Position numbers and translations under genes: made by a program. From NCBI GenBank assembly GCA_022718015.1, contig JAIHZV010000004.1:1-15423 (forward strand): a stretch of 15,423 bases of DNA, given 5' to 3'. This document shows, in pieces, positions 6,148 through 12,286 of this stretch; within the stretch, counting starts at the first letter, position 1; each line of letters opens with the position of its first letter. The stretch comes from Phascolarctobacterium sp. Its GTDB lineage: Bacteria; Bacillota; Negativicutes; Acidaminococcales; Acidaminococcaceae. Below the pieces are notes generated by a model. It ran no database searches and was not told the DNA's origin. It was given only the letters and a program-made list of their open reading frames with translations.

Positions 6148-6750
6148 ATGAAGATGAACCTCAAAAAGATTCTCATAGCCGGAGCTGTTTTGACCGCTCT
6201 CTGCGCCAACGCTTTCGCTGCGGAGGAAGCGCAGGCACCTCAGCCGACCATGAAGGACAGAGTGGCAGCCATCCTACATCATGAGGACGAGCGCCCCTGC
6301 CCGCCTCAAGGCGAGTTCCGCGGCAGACATCATCGCGGCCCGCGACTCACGGACGAGCAGCGTGCTGAACGCCAAAGGCTGCATGAAAATTGGAAAAGCA
6401 TGACTCCCGAGCAGCGTGAAAAGGCTATAGAAAAAATCCGCACGGAGCGCAAGGAGGCGCATGACAAATACGCGAAGGAAAGCATGAAGAAGCTCACCCC
6501 AGAGCAAAAAGCAGAGGTTGAGCAGTTCATCAAGGAGGAGCAGGCACAGCGCACCGAACGCAAAGCGCGTCTTGAAAAAATGACGCCTGAGCAGCGTGAA
6601 GCTGTCCGCGCTAACAGACCGCTGCCGCAAAAGCCGCCCAAAGGCTTTGCTAAGCATCACAGGGGCGAATTTCGCGGCTATGGACCGCATAACGGTCCCC
6701 ATCATCCAGGCGAATTTCCGCCACCCGCACCTCAAGCAGAGCAGGATTGA
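6148..6750 (+). CDS. Spy/CpxP-like periplasmic LTxxQ-motif protein, His-rich
   Basis: Probable periplasmic stress or metal-linked protein, 200 residues. The Sec signal peptide (1-24, KK then a hydrophobic core, cut at NAFA|AEEA) implies export. Four LTxxQ-type motifs (LTDEQ 67-71, MTPEQ 85-89, LTPEQ 116-120, MTPEQ 145-149) sit in a highly charged helical region, as in Spy, CpxP and ZraP, which act as chaperones or as inhibitors of a sensor kinase. His/Gly/Pro-rich segments flank the core (about 50-66 and 157-192), suggesting metal binding (inference). E. coli Spy and CpxP are about 160 residues; the excess is in these segments. It is divergent from the regulator-kinase operon, like cpxP and cpxRA. 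There is no ribosome binding site before 6148 because the insertion appears to have displaced it, so expression may be poor. A second ATG at 6154 is possible. Confidence 0.85.
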   Translation: MKMNLKKILIAGAVLTALCANAFAAEEAQAPQPTMKDRVAAILHHEDERPCPPQGEFRGRHHRGPRLTDEQRAERQRLHENWKSMTPEQREKAIEKIRTERKEAHDKYAKESMKKLTPEQKAEVEQFIKEEQAQRTERKARLEKMTPEQREAVRANRPLPQKPPKGFAKHHRGEFRGYGPHNGPHHPGEFPPPAPQAEQD

Positions 6751-6844
6751 TTAGCTAATCCTCTTTATCTTAATTAAATCATAAACTAATAAAGCACAAA
6801 ACCTTTTCTTAAATTACTCATACTCACTTACTCATCAAAAAAAT

Positions 6845-6881
6845 CAGCACGTCTGTCGGCAAGCAGGCGTGCTGTTTCTTT
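6845..6881 (+). terminator. Terminator-like hairpin downstream of the LTxxQ gene
   Basis: CAGCACG (6845-6851) pairs with CGTGCTG (6868-6874) around a 16-base loop and is followed by TTTCTTT. It is the left of the two paired hairpin units. It lies about 95 bases after the LTxxQ stop codon, so it probably ends that transcript. Confidence 0.6.
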
Positions 6882-6942
6882 GCATAAAAAAAGAACCGGC
6901 CTTGCACCAGTCCTAATAAATTTTATCCCGAGAACGCAAAAA

Positions 6943-6978
6943 GCACTCGCTTGCCGTCGAGTGCCTTTTACGTTTTTT
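6943..6978. terminator. Second terminator-like hairpin, right unit
   Basis: GCACTCG (6943-6949) pairs with CGAGTGC (6958-6964) around an 8-base loop. It is followed on the plus strand by CTTTTACGTTTTTT and on the minus strand by TTTTTGCG, so it could act in either direction. It insulates tetR from upstream transcription. Confidence 0.5.
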
Positions 6979-7005
6979 GATGAGTATGAGTATATCATGA
7001 AGCGA

Positions 7006-7021
7006 AGTCAAGTTCTTGACT
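7006..7021. promoter_or_regulatory. Palindromic operator candidate at the tetR promoter
   Basis: AGTCAAG-TT-CTTGACT is a perfect 7+7 palindrome. Its right arm contains the candidate -35 box TTGACT (7016-7021). TetR proteins are dimers that bind such palindromes and often repress themselves, so this is the natural operator candidate; binding is inference. Confidence 0.45.
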
Positions 7022-7044
7022 AAACTTTATGTATATGATACTCT
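7016..7044 (+). promoter_or_regulatory. Candidate promoter of the TetR-family gene
   Basis: -35 TTGACT (7016-7021) and a weak -10 TACTCT (7039-7044) at 17-base spacing. A better -10 word, TATGAT (7034-7039), is only 12 bases away and so is poorly placed. Transcription would start near 7051, about 88 bases before the start codon. Confidence 0.35.
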
Positions 7045-7138
7045 ATTTTTATCGAAATGACCAGACACAAAATTTAAATTTAGTACGCTAATGAACACTT
7101 TTAAAATTTTGTACAGAATTTATGAAAGGAGCCGTCCC

Positions 7139-7723
7139 ATGGACAGAAGACAAGCACGGACAAGACAAGCAATTATTGATGCCTTTGTAACTCTGCTGGA
7201 CAAATCCAGCTACGAAAAAATCAGCGTAAAAGAAATTATTGACACCGCCAACGTTGGCCGCAGTACATTTTACAGCCATTTTGAAACGAAGGATGATTTG
7301 GCCTGTCAGATTTGCAACAATCTCTTCGAGCATATCTTCAGTCATGTAATCCCGCCCTGCTCCACGCATAACTTCTCTGAGGTAGAGCCCTGCGCCGAAA
7401 CGCGCATCACGCATATTCTTTATCATCTGCGTGACAAGCGCAAATATTATATAGGCATCATCAGACACGAGGACGGAGCACTTTTCCTGCATTTTTTCCG
7501 AGATTTTATGATGAAAAGAATCTCGATTAAGGCTACCGGCGTCTATCAGGAGATGATTCAAAGCATGCCCGAGGACTTTATGGTCAACAGTCTGGCCAGC
7601 AGCTTCATCGGCATGGTTCATTGGTGGCTGAAGGACAATATGCAGACGCAGCCGGAAACTGTGGCAAAATATTATATGACGCTGATAAATCCGGCTATCG
7701 CTGAATTTGAAGCCAAGGAATAA
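7139..7723 (+). CDS. TetR/AcrR-family transcriptional regulator
   Basis: A one-component repressor with an N-terminal DNA-binding helix-turn-helix and a C-terminal ligand-binding and dimerisation domain. From the ATG at 7139 it is 194 residues, a usual size. The HTH (about 28-47, ISVKEIIDTANVGRSTFYSHF) is textbook TetR. The C-terminal part (about 90-185) is helical, with FIGMVHWWLKD resembling the C-terminal domain of YbiH/DhaS-like regulators, but the ligand is unknown. AAAGGAG about ten bases upstream decides for this start over the ATG at 7091, which would add 16 residues before the fold begins. It is convergent with the ECF transporter operon and shares its terminator. It may act on its own palindromic operator, and no target gene is evident in the window. 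Confidence 0.92.
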   Translation: MDRRQARTRQAIIDAFVTLLDKSSYEKISVKEIIDTANVGRSTFYSHFETKDDLACQICNNLFEHIFSHVIPPCSTHNFSEVEPCAETRITHILYHLRDKRKYYIGIIRHEDGALFLHFFRDFMMKRISIKATGVYQEMIQSMPEDFMVNSLASSFIGMVHWWLKDNMQTQPETVAKYYMTLINPAIAEFEAKE

Positions 7724-7734
7724 CATAACAAAAA

Positions 7735-7791
7735 GGCTGTCGCAGCACTTTCTTATCGACGAAGAAGGCGCTAAGGCGACAGCCCTTATTT
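7735..7791. terminator. Bidirectional terminator between tetR and the ECF operon
   Basis: GGCTGTCGC (7735-7743) pairs perfectly with GCGACAGCC (7776-7784). The loop holds a smaller TTCTT/AAGAA hairpin. TTATTTTTT follows on the plus strand and TTTTTGTT on the minus strand, so it serves both convergent genes. Confidence 0.88.
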
Positions 7792-7792
7792 T

Positions 7793-8461
7793 TTAGATAT
7801 ATTTAATCCAGAACGGATAGGTGCTCAGCACCACTACCAAAAGCAGCACGAAGATGTCGCCCACGCCTAACGGCTCGGACGGCATATTTTTATAGGTATT
7901 GCTGCCGAAGCCCTTAAGCTCCATAGACAGCGCCAGCGTTTCCGACTTCGCTACTGCACGCATAACCAGCGGACGGATGACAACAAGATAAGCAAAGAAG
8001 CGCTTAAACACATTACCACGGTTGGAATAGCCGCGGCAGCTTTGCGCGTCCAGCGTAATCGCACTGTCCGTCAAAAAGTTCGGCACAAAGCGCAGCGCCG
8101 TCGTCAGCATGAAGGCATATTCGCACGGCATATGGAAGCGGTCAACCAGCGCCTTGGCGATATCCTGAATGCGGCTGGCAGCCAGAAGGCACAGAAAGGC
8201 CATCGTCATAACGAGCATACGCAGGCCGCCAATCAGCGAAACGTCGAGCGGTGAGCCGAACAAAAGCTGCAGCAGCACCATCATGCCCGTGAACACAGCA
8301 AGGCCGCCAATCGCTGCCATCGTCATCTTGTCATGCTTGATGTACAAAAGCAGCGCCAGCTCCAGCACAAGAATTGTCGCTACGGCCTCCACCGGCAGAA
8401 TGAAAACCCATGCCGTTACTGCCAGCGTAACAATAATCTGAGTAAAGGCGGTCAATTTCAT
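7793..8461 (-). CDS. ecfT: ECF transporter transmembrane component EcfT
   Basis: The integral-membrane coupling subunit that links the substrate-binding S component to the two ATPases. It has 222 residues, with N-terminal hydrophobic helices (about 8-40, 48-70, 78-97) and the long cytoplasmic coupling helices. The two signature motifs are recognisable but altered: AQSCRGY (139-145) where AxxARG is usual, and SMELKGFG (179-186) where AMEARG-type is usual, so the second has K183 in place of the arginine. It is the last gene of the S-A-A-T operon, with its start overlapping the ATPase stop as ATGA and AAGGAGGTGG lying in the ATPase 3' end. Family assignment rests on topology, motif positions and context. 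Confidence 0.88.
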   Translation of the reverse strand: MKLTAFTQIIVTLAVTAWVFILPVEAVATILVLELALLLYIKHDKMTMAAIGGLAVFTGMMVLLQLLFGSPLDVSLIGGLRMLVMTMAFLCLLAASRIQDIAKALVDRFHMPCEYAFMLTTALRFVPNFLTDSAITLDAQSCRGYSNRGNVFKRFFAYLVVIRPLVMRAVAKSETLALSMELKGFGSNTYKNMPSEPLGVGDIFVLLLVVVLSTYPFWIKYI

Positions 8462-9264
8462 CTTGCCACCTCCTTAGCCGTAACCTTGGCGCAGAACTCC
8501 GCCGGAGTCGCTGCATCAATGCCGACCATCGAAGCAAGAGAAGCTACAGTCGGACGACGCAGGCCCCAGCGCTCAACCGGCTGGCTGCCGTCGAACAGCT
8601 CACGCGGCGTGCCGTCGAAAACCTTCTTGCCGTAGTGCAGCACAATGGCACGCTTAGCATAGCGGCGCACAATATCCATATCATGAGAAATCAGCATAAT
8701 CGTAATGCCGCGTTCCTCGTTGATGGCCTGCAGATAGCTCATCATGCCTTCCTTCTCCAGCGCGTCCTGACCGTTGGTAATCTCGTCCAGAATCAGCGTG
8801 CGCGGATTGAGCGCCAGCGCCGCAGCAACGCCAAGGCGGCGCTTTTGGCCGAAGGACAAAAGACGCGGATATTCCTTTTGCAGCTCCGTCAGTCCCATTG
8901 CCTCCAAAGCTTCGTTCACCTGACGCTTAATCGTTTCCTCGGTCAGCTTCTTGGCACGCGGGCCGTAAGCAACCTCGTCGAAAACCGTATCCTCGAGAAT
9001 CTGCAAATCAGGGTTTTGGAATACATAACCGATTTTATCAGCCAGATCAGCAGGCTCATAATTAATAATATCCTCGCCGTCGACAAGAATCTCGCCGCTA
9101 CGCGGATGGCAGAGCGCCATGAATAAACGGCTCAGCGTCGTCTTGCCGCTGCCGTTGTGACCAAGCAGCGCCACGAACTCGCCGTCATTAATTTTGCAGT
9201 CTATATCCTTGATTACAGACTGACCACGAGTATAAGCAAAATTGACATTCTTCGCTTCCAGCAT
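8458..9264 (-). CDS. ECF transporter ATPase (second of two)
   Basis: Energises uptake as one half of a heterodimeric ABC ATPase pair under EcfT. In 268 residues: Walker A GHNGSGKTT (35-43), Q-loop Q83 in VFQNPDLQ, signature LSFGQKRR (136-143, F where the second position of LSGGQ is usually G), Walker B LILDE (157-161) and H-loop H194. All ATP-handling residues are present. The FQNPDxQ segment is typical of EcfA proteins. Translation is coupled to the preceding ATPase by TAATG, with a GGGAGGG site just upstream. The C-terminal extension (about 225-268) is normal for the family. Whether it is EcfA1 or EcfA2 is not decided. Confidence 0.93.
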   Translation of the reverse strand: MLEAKNVNFAYTRGQSVIKDIDCKINDGEFVALLGHNGSGKTTLSRLFMALCHPRSGEILVDGEDIINYEPADLADKIGYVFQNPDLQILEDTVFDEVAYGPRAKKLTEETIKRQVNEALEAMGLTELQKEYPRLLSFGQKRRLGVAAALALNPRTLILDEITNGQDALEKEGMMSYLQAINEERGITIMLISHDMDIVRRYAKRAIVLHYGKKVFDGTPRELFDGSQPVERWGLRRPTVASLASMVGIDAATPAEFCAKVTAKEVAR

Positions 9265-10130
9265 TAGTCAGCCCTCCCTTCAGCTACAATACCATAGGTC
9301 TGGAAATCAAGCAGCGCGTCCTCTTCACTGCGCCAGTCGCCAAGGTCCACCCCCAGCTTTTCCTCGAGCCCCAGCTTCACCTGCCACAGCGCAGGCAGCA
9401 GCGGACGCAGCTCAGGATCCTCATACATCTTCGGTGCAGCAGCCTCAAAACGGTCAGCCGCCACCAGCTCGCCCTGCTTGAGCACCAACATATCCGTCAC
9501 ATAGGGCAGCAGATAATCAACGCGATGCTCGACAGCGATAATCGTCGTGCCATAGCGCTGGTGAATATCGTTGACCAGCTTATACAAGGATTGCGCACCG
9601 TCGGGGTCCATCGCCGAAACAGGCTCGTCCAGCACGATAATATCAGGATGCACAGCAAGCGTTGCTGCCAAAAGCAGACGCTGACGCTGACCGCCGCTGA
9701 GCTCGTCGAGCTGATAGCTTTCGCGTCCCGGCAGGCCAACATCCTCCAGCGCCTTGCGTGTGCGCTCGGCAACCTCCTCCGGAGCAAAGCCGTGATTGAG
9801 CAGGCTGAAGGCAATCTCTTCACCCGCAGTCAGCGAAACGAGCTGGCTTTCATAGTCCTCCATGATGAAGCCTACGCGCATCGCCAGGTCACTGACACGC
9901 TTTCCCTGAGTGCTTTCGCCGTGAATCTGCACATCACCGCTATAGCGGCCGCCCATATAGAAGGGAATGATACCCGTCAACGCCTTGCACAGCGTCGTCT
10001 TGCCTGCGCCGCTCGGACCGGTCAGCACGGTGAAGCTGCCTTTTTTTACAGCAAAGCTGATGTCGCGCAGCACCAGGTCAGACTTTTTATAAGCAAAATA
10101 AAAATTTTCTACATTAACAACGTTTTCCAT
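9264..10130 (-). CDS. ECF transporter ATPase (first of two)
   Basis: Partner ATPase of the same complex, 288 residues. Walker A GPSGAGKTT (38-46), canonical signature LSGGQRQR (144-151), Walker B IIVLDEP (164-170) and H-loop H202 in EHR are all present. The odd feature is the Q-loop: the segment aligned with VFQNPDLQ reads FIMEDYESQ, so glutamate (E91) replaces the usual glutamine that contacts the magnesium ion and the coupling helix. The start overlaps the S-component stop as TAATG, with AGGAGG upstream. A pairing of one altered and one canonical subunit is known in heterodimeric ABC proteins, but whether this affects function here is not known. Confidence 0.93.
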   Translation of the reverse strand: MENVVNVENFYFAYKKSDLVLRDISFAVKKGSFTVLTGPSGAGKTTLCKALTGIIPFYMGGRYSGDVQIHGESTQGKRVSDLAMRVGFIMEDYESQLVSLTAGEEIAFSLLNHGFAPEEVAERTRKALEDVGLPGRESYQLDELSGGQRQRLLLAATLAVHPDIIVLDEPVSAMDPDGAQSLYKLVNDIHQRYGTTIIAVEHRVDYLLPYVTDMLVLKQGELVAADRFEAAAPKMYEDPELRPLLPALWQVKLGLEEKLGVDLGDWRSEEDALLDFQTYGIVAEGRAD

Positions 10131-10705
10131 TATTTCTCATCCTCCTGAACATAGAACAGCTTCCGCACGGGAGCGTACAGGAAGAAGGTAATCAAACCGT
10201 TGAGCACTGCGATAATCGCTACTACTGGCAGCATAGCATAAATCCATACGTGCAGCGGCAGACCAAGAATTAATTTCAAAATAAAGGTAAAGATACCGCC
10301 GCTCGCCATCGTCGCCATAAAGCCGGTGATAAACGGACGCAGCTTCCATTCGCCGATGCCGACCTTGAACATCGCCTCTACCAGCACGCAGCAGAGCGTC
10401 GCGCCTGCCAGCTCGCTCGCAATATTGCCCAGCGGGAAGGCCGACTTCGAGGAAGGCACCAGCGTCAGACCGGCGATAAAGCCAATGCCGATAGCCTGCG
10501 ACAGCTTCGGACGCGTCAGGTTAATGACAATAGAATACATGGCAATCGTCCAGTTCGGCGTAACGCCGCCAACGTTCGGGCTTACAGTATGCAGGATAAT
10601 GCCAATAGCCAAAAGCATAGCCGTAATTGCAACCCAGCGGTAGCCGTCCTGCATCGGCTCCACCTCGATAAGCTGCGGCACAGGCTTGTTATTTTTCTCA
10701 TCCAT
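10130..10705 (-). CDS. ECF transporter S component, TrpP-like
   Basis: A membrane substrate-binding subunit of 191 residues with a hydrophilic N-terminus (1-22) and about five or six hydrophobic segments from residue 23 on. The run HTVSPNVGGVTPNW resembles the HxxxPxxxGGxxPD region I recall from TrpP tryptophan transporters, and PLGNIASEL resembles their PNIID region. This makes an S component for tryptophan or a related aromatic compound possible. The likeness is from memory, so the substrate is tentative. It is the first gene of the operon with two ATPases and EcfT, a complete dedicated (group I) ECF set. GAGAGAGGTG lies just before the start codon. Confidence 0.75.
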   Translation of the reverse strand: MDEKNNKPVPQLIEVEPMQDGYRWVAITAMLLAIGIILHTVSPNVGGVTPNWTIAMYSIVINLTRPKLSQAIGIGFIAGLTLVPSSKSAFPLGNIASELAGATLCCVLVEAMFKVGIGEWKLRPFITGFMATMASGGIFTFILKLILGLPLHVWIYAMLPVVAIIAVLNGLITFFLYAPVRKLFYVQEDEK

Positions 10706-10754
10706 GAATAATTACACCTCTCTCCACAATAGTGTAAGAAAATAATATGTTATC

Positions 10755-10760
10755 ATTATA
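10755..10760 (-). promoter_or_regulatory. Candidate -10 box of the ECF operon
   Basis: TATAAT on the minus strand about 50 bases before the S-component start codon. The hexamer 17 bases upstream (TTACAA) is a poor -35. The leader is too short for a T-box or a known riboswitch, and none was seen. Confidence 0.4.
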
Positions 10761-10844
10761 CTATATTAAAGGATTTTTGTAATGTCTTCTGCAAGAAAAA
10801 GTATGTAAAAAGAAAAGCGCAGGCGATTTTGTTACAAAGGTAAC

Positions 10845-10884
10845 TAAAAAGCATCTGCTACGCTCCAAGCATAACAGATGCTTT
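10845..10884 (-). terminator. Terminator of the histidine operon
   Basis: AAAGCATCTG (10848-10857) pairs with CAGATGCTTT (10875-10884). The stem continues with few mismatches to GCT-CCA-AGC at the tip. On the minus strand it ends in TTTTT, just after the hisIE stop codon. A strong intrinsic terminator. Confidence 0.88.
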
Positions 10885-10894
10885 ACAATATAGT

Positions 10895-11527
10895 TTACGC
10901 TCTCTTGCCGCCAAGCTCACGCAGAAGCTCCTCCGGCGTAATGCTGTGATAAGCAAGCAGCACCAGACAATGATACCACAGGTCTGCCATTTCGTGCAGC
11001 ACCTTCTCCTTCTCGCCGTTCTTCGAGGCGATAATGGTATTAGTAATCTCGCCGCCCAGCTTCTTCAGCAGCTTATCCTGGTCGCCGCTCAGTAAAAACT
11101 TCAGCTCCGTGTCCTCCGCCTGACGCTTGTACAAAATCAGACGATAAAGCTCGCTGATGATTCCCGGCAGGCCTTCGACCTCCGGCACAGGCAGATTTGC
11201 CGCGTGCCACAGCGGATTATGGAAGCAGGAGTATTCGCCGGTATGGCAGGCCACGCCCTGCTGCTCCACCTTTACGAGCAGCGCGTCTCCGTCGCAGTCG
11301 TAGAACAGCTCCACAACCTTTTGCAGATTACCGCTCGTCGCGCCCTTGTTCCACAGCTCCTGACGGCTGCGGCTCCAGAACCAGGTATAGCCTGTTTCCA
11401 AAGTTTTGAGTAAAGACTCCTCATTCATGTACGCCAGCATAACAACATCATTCGTGCGCACATCGACGACAACAGCAGGCACCAGTCCTCTGCTGTCAAA
11501 TTTAATTTTAGAAATATCTATCTGCAT
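10895..11527 (-). CDS. hisIE: Bifunctional phosphoribosyl-AMP cyclohydrolase / phosphoribosyl-ATP pyrophosphatase
   Basis: Catalyses steps two and three of histidine synthesis in one 210-residue polypeptide. The HisI domain (about 1-108) shows WSRSRxxLWxKGxTSG (51-66), the metal site DCDGD (77-81) and zinc cysteines C78, C94 and C101 in ACHTGEYSC. The HisE domain (about 118-205) shows KKLGGE (155-160) and HEMADLWYH (168-176), the pyrophosphohydrolase helices. The fused form is widespread. It is last in the operon, and its start overlaps the hisF stop as TAATG with AGAGGTGAGG inside the hisF 3' end. The strong terminator follows at once. Confidence 0.97.
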   Translation of the reverse strand: MQIDISKIKFDSRGLVPAVVVDVRTNDVVMLAYMNEESLLKTLETGYTWFWSRSRQELWNKGATSGNLQKVVELFYDCDGDALLVKVEQQGVACHTGEYSCFHNPLWHAANLPVPEVEGLPGIISELYRLILYKRQAEDTELKFLLSGDQDKLLKKLGGEITNTIIASKNGEKEKVLHEMADLWYHCLVLLAYHSITPEELLRELGGKRA

Positions 11528-12285
11528 TATAACCTCACCTCTATACCACGAGAACGCAGATATTCCTTCACCTGCTTAATAGTGAAGGTTTTATAGTGAA
11601 AAACAGAGGCCGCCAGCACAGCGTCAGCGCCGCCTTCTGTCAACACATCATAGAAATCCTCCAGCTTGCCTGCACCGCCGCTGGCGATAACAGGCACATT
11701 TACTGCACTGCTCACGGCCTTCGTCAGCGCAATGTCATAGCCGTTTTTTGTGCCATCAGCATCCATGCTCGTGAGCAAAATCTCGCCAGCGCCCAGCGCC
11801 ACGCCCTGCTTTGCCCATTCCACAGCGTCGAGTCCCGTCGGCTTACGTCCGCCCTGCACATAAACCTCCCACTTATTTTCGCCGCATTTGCGCGCGTCGA
11901 TAGCGAGAACTATGCACTGGTTGCCAAAAAGTCTGGCACCATCAGCGATAAGCTGCGGATTTTTTACCGCCGCCGAGTTCAACGAGGTTTTGTCAGCACC
12001 GGCACGCAGAGCGTTTTTGATATCCTCCACACTGCTGATGCCGCCGCCGACGGTCAGCGGCATAAAAACCTTCGCCGCTGTCTTGCTGATAACATCGAGC
12101 ATCGCCTTGCGCTCCTCAAAGGTCGCTGTGATATCAAGAAAAACAAGCTCATCCGCACCCTCGGCATCATAGGCCGCAGCGCGCTCCACCGGGTCCCCGG
12201 CATCACGCAGGCCGACAAAGTTCGTGCCCTTGACGACACGTCCTTCCTTAACATCCAGACAAGGAATAATTCTCTTTGTAAGCAT
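11527..12285 (-). CDS. hisF: Imidazole glycerol phosphate synthase, cyclase subunit
   Basis: With HisH, turns PRFAR and glutamine-derived ammonia into imidazole glycerol phosphate and AICAR. It has 252 residues from the ATG at 12285. The TIM barrel carries the catalytic aspartates D11 (IPCLDV) and D130 (VLAIDA) and the phosphate-binding GGGIS (80-84) and ASGGAG (201-206) loops. An ATG 24 bases upstream lies inside hisA and would add eight residues. The start chosen has AAAGGAGG (12292-12299) directly before it, within the last hisA codons, and begins MLTKRIIPCLDV as the family does. Its stop overlaps the hisIE start. Confidence 0.97.
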   Translation of the reverse strand: MLTKRIIPCLDVKEGRVVKGTNFVGLRDAGDPVERAAAYDAEGADELVFLDITATFEERKAMLDVISKTAAKVFMPLTVGGGISSVEDIKNALRAGADKTSLNSAAVKNPQLIADGARLFGNQCIVLAIDARKCGENKWEVYVQGGRKPTGLDAVEWAKQGVALGAGEILLTSMDADGTKNGYDIALTKAVSSAVNVPVIASGGAGKLEDFYDVLTEGGADAVLAASVFHYKTFTIKQVKEYLRSRGIEVRL

Positions 12286-12286
12286 C

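Larger units (their letters stand above)
6815..6993. repeat. Inverted pair of diverged hairpin units (REP/BIME- or MITE-like)
   Basis: The left unit (6830 onward) reads ACTCATCAAAAAA, then a GCAC-type stem, a CGGCAAGC loop, a GTGC-type stem and a T-run. The right unit read on the minus strand from 6985 has the same order: ACTCATCAAAAAA, GCACTCG, CGGCAAGC, CGAGTGC, T-run. The outer 13 bases are perfect inverted repeats (6830-6842, 6973-6985), and the loop octamers CGGCAAGC (6857-6864) and GCTTGCCG (6949-6956) are perfectly complementary. An extra TACTCAT lies outside each. This looks like one unit duplicated in inverted orientation and then diverged. Confidence 0.5.
6751..7138. other. Intergenic region with paired hairpin units and the tetR promoter
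   Basis: 388 bases with no supported gene. It holds, in order, an AT-rich spacer, two hairpin/T-run units facing each other (6830-6881 and 6934-6985), and a TetR-type promoter region with a palindrome at 7006-7021. An in-frame ATG at 7091 would lengthen the regulator gene, but it lacks a ribosome binding site. Confidence 0.7.

Noticed and set aside
7091..7138. Longer TetR start at 7091
   Set aside because: No ribosome binding site; AAAGGAG lies before the ATG at 7139, which gives a normal TetR N-terminus.
10706..10894. T-box, tryptophan leader or riboswitch before the TrpP-like gene
   Set aside because: The leader is only about 40-50 bases from the candidate -10. No specifier loop, T-box sequence or leader peptide rich in Trp codons is visible.
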